Source: Nocardioides szechwanensis (lineage in GTDB: Bacteria; Actinomycetota; Actinomycetes; Propionibacteriales; Nocardioidaceae). Taken from it: 64,000 nt of DNA. The notes beneath the pieces were generated by a model. It saw nothing but the letters and a program-made list of their open reading frames with translations. It did no database searches and was not told where the DNA came from. Both the position numbers and the translations under genes were made by a program. Numbering within the stretch: the first letter of the stretch is position 1; each line of letters opens with the position of its first letter. Positions 59,696-64,000 of the stretch are shown piece after piece. Where the stretch lies: NCBI RefSeq assembly GCF_900103935.1, contig NZ_FNIC01000001.1, forward strand, positions 800,804 to 864,803, written 5' to 3'.

Positions 59696-61363
59696 TCAGG
59701 CGGGCGCGTCGGCGATCGGGTGCTCGAGCCGGGCGGCGTGGAGCCGCGCGTGGGCGATCGCCTCGGGGGTCGTGGCGAACACATGTCCTTGGTGGGCGAG
59801 CTCGTCGTAGACCCCGAGGCTCTGCAGGACGTGGTCGTGGCGGGGCTGGACCCCGGACAGCATCACGGTGATCCCCTGGCGCTCCAGCCGGCGCACGGTG
59901 TCAGCGAGCAGCGCGGCCCCGGTCGCGTCGAGCGAGGTGATCCGTGACAGCCGGAGGACGACGACCCGCACGTGGCTGATCGTGGTGAGGTCGAGCAGGA
60001 AGTCGTGGGCGGCGGCGAAGAACAGCGGTCCGTCGAGCCGGTAGGCGACGATGTTGGCGTCCAGCAGGGCGTGCTCCTCCTGGCTGTGCCCGGTGTCGTC
60101 GAGCGGCACCTCGTCGAGGCGCGCCTCGCGCGCGGTCTGCCGCAGGGCCAGCCCGCCAGCGAGCACCAGGCCCAGGATCACTGCGGTGACCAGGTCGAAG
60201 ACCAGGGTCGCCACGGCGGTCGTGACGAGCACGGCGGCGTCGCCCCGGGTCGCCCGCAGCAGCGCGAAGGCGCTCGAGACCCGCACCATCTGCGCGGCGG
60301 TCGCGATGAGTACGCCGGCCAGCGCGGCGAGCGGGATCTCGCCCACCCAGCGGGCGGCGACCAGGACGAAGAGGAGCAGCACCACGGCGTGGGTGAGAGC
60401 CGCCAGCCGCGACGCGGCACCGGACCGCACGTTGACCGCCGTACGGGCGATCGCGGCTGTGGCGGGGATGCCGCCGAACAGTGGGCTCACCAGGTTGGCG
60501 ATGCCCTGGCCGAACAGCTCCCGGTCGGGGTCGTGGCGCTGGTCGACGCTCATCGCGTCGGCGACGGTCGCGGACAGGAGGCTCTCCAGCGCGGCCAGCG
60601 CGGCGACCGCCACCGCCGGCAGCACGAGGGTGTCGAGCTGGGCGAACGGGATGCTGGGCAACGAGGGGGCGGAGAGCCCGGACGGCAGCTGTCCCACGGT
60701 GCTGACCTCCAGCCCCAGGACCGCGGCGGCGACGGTGCCAAGGACGACCGCGGCGAGTGCAGCCGGCAGCAGGCGGACCCGGGTCAGACCGAGCATGAAG
60801 GCGACCACCGCGGACGCCAGCAGCGGCGCGGCCCAGTGCGGGTCGTCCAGCCAGGCGACGACGGCGTCAGAGGCCAACGGCAGGACCTTCTCGGCGTGCA
60901 CGTCGACTCCCAGCGCCGACGGGACCTGCTGGAGCGCGATGATCACCGCGATCCCGATCGTGAAGCCCTCGACCACCGAGACGGGGAGGTAGCGGATGAA
61001 CCGTCCGGCCCCGCTCGCCGCCAGGGCGAGCAGGATCAGGCCGGCGAGGAGGCCGACGACCAGGACGCCGTCGGCGCCGTGCTCCGCCACGATCGGGACC
61101 AGCACGACCGTCATCGCGCCGGTCGGGCCGCTGACCTGGAGGTTGCTGCCGCCGAACACCGCGGCGAGGGCACCGGCGACGATGGCCGTGGTGATGCCGG
61201 CGGCCGCCCCGAGACCGGAGCTGACCCCGAAGCCGAGCGCCAGGGGCAGTGCCACGAGCGCGACCATCGTGCCGGCGAGGACGTCCCGGCCGGGCTGCAG
61301 GCGCATCGCCAGGAGGTCCGCTCGTCCGGGCAGCAGCGCGAGCAGGCGGCGTACGGCACTCAA
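59696..61363 (-). CDS. SulP family anion transporter with STAS domain
   Basis: 555 residues from TTG 61363, whose first bases overlap the arsR stop (TTGA); an ATG at 61306 is the alternative. About 12-14 membrane helices (GTMVALVALPLALGFGVSSGLGAAAGITTAIV at the N-terminus, the SulP signature GPTGAMTVVLVPIV near 75, FGGIPATAAIARTAVNVRSGA near 290), then a C-terminal cytoplasmic STAS domain (VVVLRLSRITSLDATGAALLADTV, about 460-550). SulP proteins carry sulfate, bicarbonate or other anions; the substrate is not determined. It is coupled to the ArsR regulator. Confidence 0.92.
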   Translation of the reverse strand: MSAVRRLLALLPGRADLLAMRLQPGRDVLAGTMVALVALPLALGFGVSSGLGAAAGITTAIVAGALAAVFGGSNLQVSGPTGAMTVVLVPIVAEHGADGVLVVGLLAGLILLALAASGAGRFIRYLPVSVVEGFTIGIAVIIALQQVPSALGVDVHAEKVLPLASDAVVAWLDDPHWAAPLLASAVVAFMLGLTRVRLLPAALAAVVLGTVAAAVLGLEVSTVGQLPSGLSAPSLPSIPFAQLDTLVLPAVAVAALAALESLLSATVADAMSVDQRHDPDRELFGQGIANLVSPLFGGIPATAAIARTAVNVRSGAASRLAALTHAVVLLLFVLVAARWVGEIPLAALAGVLIATAAQMVRVSSAFALLRATRGDAAVLVTTAVATLVFDLVTAVILGLVLAGGLALRQTAREARLDEVPLDDTGHSQEEHALLDANIVAYRLDGPLFFAAAHDFLLDLTTISHVRVVVLRLSRITSLDATGAALLADTVRRLERQGITVMLSGVQPRHDHVLQSLGVYDELAHQGHVFATTPEAIAHARLHAARLEHPIADAPA

Positions 61364-61722
61364 CGCGCCGCCTCTGCCCCTTCTTGCGCCAGCTCGGACG
61401 AGAGCTCGGCCTGGGCCGCCAGCATGCCCGAGAGGATCTTGCGGGCGGCGAGCAGCAGGTCGCGCACCTCGGGGACGCTGATCGAGTACACGACCTCGCC
61501 GCCCACCCGGCGCGATAAGACCATCGACGTACGGCGCAGCACGGCGAGCTGCTGCGACAGGCTGCTGGGCTCGCCGCCGATCTTCTCGAGCAGCTCGTGC
61601 ACCGCGTGGTCTCGCTCGCACAACAGCTCGAGGATCCGGATCCGGGCCGGGTGTCCCAGGGTGCGGAAGAACTCCGCCTTGGCCTGGTACAGCGGGACGC
61701 TCGTCGTCGACTTCTCCGGCAT
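61360..61722 (-). CDS. ArsR family winged-helix regulator
   Basis: 120 residues from ATG 61722 (MPEKSTTSV); ATGs at 61728 and 61740 are in frame, but 61740 lies inside the operator palindrome. ArsR fold: FFRTLGHPARIRILELLCERDHAVHELLEKIGGEPSSLSQQLAVLRRTSMVLSRRVGGEVVYSI. No CxC metal motif in helix 3 (ELLEKIG), so an arsenic or cadmium sensor is unlikely; the single Cys is in ELLCERD. It likely controls itself and the SulP transporter. Confidence 0.87.
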   Translation of the reverse strand: MPEKSTTSVPLYQAKAEFFRTLGHPARIRILELLCERDHAVHELLEKIGGEPSSLSQQLAVLRRTSMVLSRRVGGEVVYSISVPEVRDLLLAARKILSGMLAAQAELSSELAQEGAEAAR

Positions 61723-61735
61723 GTGCATAGTTTCG

Positions 61736-61757
61736 CACATGAAGATGTCTTCATGTG
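61736..61757. promoter_or_regulatory. Candidate ArsR operator
   Basis: A perfect palindrome with 10-bp arms (CACATGAAGA) around TG, immediately upstream of the arsR start. Size and position fit an autoregulatory ArsR/SmtB-type site. It overlaps the most upstream candidate start codon (61740). Confidence 0.65.
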
Positions 61758-61789
61758 AAAGGGCAATGGTCACGCACGTCCCGGGACGC

Positions 61790-61850
61790 GCGGTTTGGTC
61801 ACAAACCGCACGAAATGCCGCCCGGGAGCTGCGGTTTGTGACCAAACCGC
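61790..61850. repeat. Paired-hairpin repeat downstream of the PEP-mutase-family gene
   Basis: GCGGTTTG/CAAACCGC hairpin with GTCA loop, 19-nt spacer with a CCCGGG centre, and the inverse hairpin with TGAC loop. It lies 19 nt beyond the stop of the PEP-mutase-family gene (minus strand), so it may terminate that transcript before arsR. Confidence 0.85.
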
Positions 61851-61869
61851 AGCCGCCGGAGGCTGCGGG

Positions 61870-62658
61870 TCAGTTCAGGAGCCGCATGTCCTCAGGGACG
61901 CCGCCGCCGGCGTGGACGGACTCGACCAACTTGGCGAGCGCGGTGAGGGCGACGTTCTGGGACATCGGGCCGTACGAGACGCGGGCGACGCCGAGCTCCT
62001 CGAGACGCGCCAGGGAGGGGATCCCGGGGATGCCGATCAGCGTGAGCCGCTGCGGGCCGAGGGCGTCGACGAGCGCCACCACCTGCTCCTCGTTGAGCCG
62101 GCCCGGCACGAAGACGACCGGGGCGCCGGCGTCCAGGAACGCCTTGCCGCGCTCGATCGCGTCGGCAAGTACCTCGGCCTGGTCGCGCTCGCGCCCCTTC
62201 ACGAAGGCGTCGGTGCGCGCGTTGAGGACGAAGTCGGGCACGCCCTCGGCAGCCGCGGCCTTCATGACCGCTTCGACCTGGGCGGCGGCCTCGGCGAGCG
62301 GCTTCATCTGGTCCTCGAGGTTGGCGCCGACGACGCCGACCCCGATCGCCTTGCGGATGGTCTCGGGTGCGTCGCCGTAGCCACCTTCGAGGTCGGCGGA
62401 GACCGGGAGCGACGTCGCGGCGACGATCTGGGCGACCTCGGCGATCATCTCGTCGACGGGGATGTTCTCGCCGTCCTCGTAGCCGCGAGCGGCGGCGATG
62501 GAGTGGCTGGCGGTGGCGAGGGCGGTGGTGCCCTCGAGGTCGCTGACGACCTTGGCCGTGATCACGTCCCAGACGTTGACGACGGTGAGGAGGGCGGGGT
62601 CCTGGTGGAGGCGGAGGAGCTCGGAGGCTCGCTGCTGGTTGTCGGTCACGTCGACCAT
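61870..62658 (-). CDS. Isocitrate lyase/phosphoenolpyruvate mutase family protein
   Basis: 262 residues, TIM barrel: LLTVVNVWDVITAKVVSDLEGTTALATASHSIAAARGY near residue 22, VSADLEGGYGD near 86 (metal-binding DxExGYG), ANLEDQ near 111 and LNARTDAF near 144. The first Asp-Glu pair and NARTD are conserved in the superfamily; typical for the group are oxaloacetate decarboxylase, 2-methylisocitrate lyase and C-P or C-C lyases. The exact reaction is unknown. It lies downstream of the MFS gene (40 nt), probably in one operon. Confidence 0.87.
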   Translation of the reverse strand: MVDVTDNQQRASELLRLHQDPALLTVVNVWDVITAKVVSDLEGTTALATASHSIAAARGYEDGENIPVDEMIAEVAQIVAATSLPVSADLEGGYGDAPETIRKAIGVGVVGANLEDQMKPLAEAAAQVEAVMKAAAAEGVPDFVLNARTDAFVKGRERDQAEVLADAIERGKAFLDAGAPVVFVPGRLNEEQVVALVDALGPQRLTLIGIPGIPSLARLEELGVARVSYGPMSQNVALTALAKLVESVHAGGGVPEDMRLLN

Positions 62659-62698
62659 CGTGCCCCAGGCCCGGTCACCGGCCCGGTCACCAGCCCGG

Positions 62699-63970
62699 TC
62701 AGGCGACGCTGCGGATCCTCGTGACCAGCAGCGACCCGATCACGGTCGTGGCCGCGGCGAGGCCGTAGAGGGTGGCGTAGCCGAGGTCCAGACCGAGTAC
62801 GACGGCAGCGATGCCGGGCGCGACCACCTGGGGGAGCGCGTTGGCGATGTTGATGACGCCCAGGTCCTTCGCCCGGTCGCCGGCGTTGGGCAGCACCTGG
62901 CTGATCATGGCGAAGTCCACCGAGCTGTAGATGCCGAACCCGACGCCCAGGACCACCGCCCCGATCCAGGCGCCGGTCATCGTGGGCACCAACGCGAGGA
63001 CCACCAGCGCGGCGGCGATCACGAAGCCGGAGGCGATGACGAACGGCTTGCGTCGTCCGACGTGGTCGGACCAGATGCCGCCGCCGACGGCGGTGAGCAC
63101 GGTGATGACGCCGTACGCCGCCGTGAGCAGGAAGACCCGCGACTCGGCCTGGTCCTTCGTCAGGCCGACGGCGTCGTCGAGGTAGTAGAGCAGGTAGAGC
63201 ACGACGATCGCGTTGCCGAGGTTGACCAGGAACCGGGTCAGCCAGGCCCAGGCGAAGTCGGGATGCAGCCGGGGCGAGACCCAGAAGGAGCGGACGAAGC
63301 GACCCGCCTCGAACGGCGGCCGCTCCTCGCGGGTCAGAGCGATGTCGCGGCTGCCGAGGCAGTACGGGATCGCGGTGACCAGCAGCAGACCGGCCGTGGT
63401 GAGGTAGCCCGCCGCGATGCTGCCCGTGGCGGCGGCGATGCCGGAGCCGGCGATCACGCCGACGGTCTGGGCGAGGGCCAGCCAGCCGCCGACGGTGCCG
63501 CGCTCGTGCACGGGCACCTGGTCGGGCACGGTGGCGGTCAGGGCGGCCAGCATGGCGTTGAGCGAGGCCTGCGCGAGGCACCAGCCGACCAGCATCTCGG
63601 CCACGCTGTCGGCCGGGGCGAGGATCAGCATCGAGCCGGCCCCGGTCACGGCTCCGCCGATCACCCACGGCACCCGGCGCCCGATCCGCAGGATGGTGCG
63701 GTCCGAGAAGGCGCCCCACAGCGGGTTGAAGACCAGGCTCACCGCTGCGCCGGCACCGGTCACCAGCGCGAGGATCGACTCCTTGTCGGACTCGTTGATC
63801 GCCTCGGCCTGCTGGGCGAGCAGCACCTGGATCGGCCCGAAGAACCCCGCCCAGACACCGATGCTGGCCAGCGAGATCCAGACCACCCAGAGCCGGGGCA
63901 CGGTGGCGGTCGGCTCTGCGAGAGCGGACCTCGGCGGCGAGGTCATCGGCGGGATGATCGGCTGGGACAT
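62699..63970 (-). CDS. MFS transporter
   Basis: 423 residues from ATG 63970 (MSQPIIPPM), chosen because it lies 7 nt after a TACGAT -10 box; ATG 63979 overlaps that box. Twelve membrane helices in two halves; loop 2-3 motif NPLWGAFSDRTILRIGRR near residue 70 and IWSDHVGRRKP near 300 are the MFS motif A copies. The pattern resembles the SLC45/GPH-like sugar transporter group, but the substrate is unknown. It precedes the PEP-mutase-family gene. Confidence 0.9.
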   Translation of the reverse strand: MSQPIIPPMTSPPRSALAEPTATVPRLWVVWISLASIGVWAGFFGPIQVLLAQQAEAINESDKESILALVTGAGAAVSLVFNPLWGAFSDRTILRIGRRVPWVIGGAVTGAGSMLILAPADSVAEMLVGWCLAQASLNAMLAALTATVPDQVPVHERGTVGGWLALAQTVGVIAGSGIAAATGSIAAGYLTTAGLLLVTAIPYCLGSRDIALTREERPPFEAGRFVRSFWVSPRLHPDFAWAWLTRFLVNLGNAIVVLYLLYYLDDAVGLTKDQAESRVFLLTAAYGVITVLTAVGGGIWSDHVGRRKPFVIASGFVIAAALVVLALVPTMTGAWIGAVVLGVGFGIYSSVDFAMISQVLPNAGDRAKDLGVINIANALPQVVAPGIAAVVLGLDLGYATLYGLAAATTVIGSLLVTRIRSVA

Positions 63971-63977
63971 CGCGAGC

Positions 63978-63983
63978 ATCGTA
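63978..63983 (-). promoter_or_regulatory. -10 box TACGAT for the MFS gene
   Basis: On the minus strand TACGAT ends 7 nt before the ATG at 63970, a leaderless arrangement. Confidence 0.45.
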
Positions 63984-64000
63984 GGAGCCCGGGCACGCGG

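Noticed and set aside
62668-62700. Three tandem GCCCGGTCACC units between the MFS and PEP-mutase-family genes
   Set aside because: Very short and likely slippage in GC-rich intergenic DNA; no palindrome, promoter or second locus supports a function.

Overview
The window is one stretch of chromosome from a high-GC actinobacterium, most likely a member of the Nocardioidaceae (Nocardioides-like). The evidence is the strong G/C third-position bias, many GTG starts, many genes that begin 6-8 nt after a TANNNT -10 box (leaderless transcripts), an InhA-type FabI next to FabG, a GuaB1-type GMP reductase, and several actinobacterial conserved families (DUF3099, dodecin, DUF2252, class F sortase). I see no rRNA, tRNA, CRISPR array, insertion sequence or phage. 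Coding density is very high and no gap longer than 300 bases lacks a gene.

Layout. 0-9.1 kb: phosphotransferase, zinc metallopeptidase, ABC-F ATPase, enoyl-CoA hydratase, ABC exporter, SURF1, MoaA and small conserved proteins. 9.2-17.8 kb: fabG-fabI, then a cyanophycin locus: a CphA-like ligase that lacks the ATP-grasp domain, and the operon cphB-cphA-cupin on the other strand. 17.8-19.0 kb: a lower-GC gene (AbiEi-type winged helix plus VSR/DUF559-type nuclease) bracketed by 62-bp inverted repeats, the best candidate for a small mobile unit. 19.0-26.0 kb: serB, an orphan ABC ATPase, NfeD and SPFH proteins, a TauE exporter and an alpha/beta hydrolase.

26.0-36.2 kb is a catabolic region with a divergent, regulated promoter at about 31.2 kb. 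Leftward lie gntR, a glutamine-synthetase-like ligase, aldehyde dehydrogenase, SDR dehydrogenase and gamma-glutamyl hydrolase. Rightward lie an APC permease, a choline-kinase-like phosphotransferase and a dimethylglycine-dehydrogenase-like FAD enzyme. Together they look like uptake and gamma-glutamylation-dependent breakdown of an amine or amino alcohol. 36.2-42.5 kb: methyltransferase, membrane SpoIIE phosphatase, a three-gene ABC-2 exporter, and a flavin oxidoreductase/reductase pair. 42.5-44.4 kb: a structured leader, a secreted wall-type protein and a class F sortase.

44.4-64 kb: siroheme enzyme, TrmH methyltransferase, HIT-like protein, peptide deformylase, two coupled acyl-CoA dehydrogenases with an operator over their -10, two basic Lys/Ala/Pro proteins, DUF2252, galK followed by a frameshifted phosphotransferase, GuaB1, an HTH-less LysR effector domain, an NmrA-like protein, ArsR-SulP, a PEP-mutase-family enzyme and an MFS transporter. 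In this part five copies of a paired-hairpin repeat sit just after stop codons, twice exactly between convergent genes. Two divergent gene pairs (17.2 kb and 56.5 kb) appear to share overlapping or palindromic -10 boxes.
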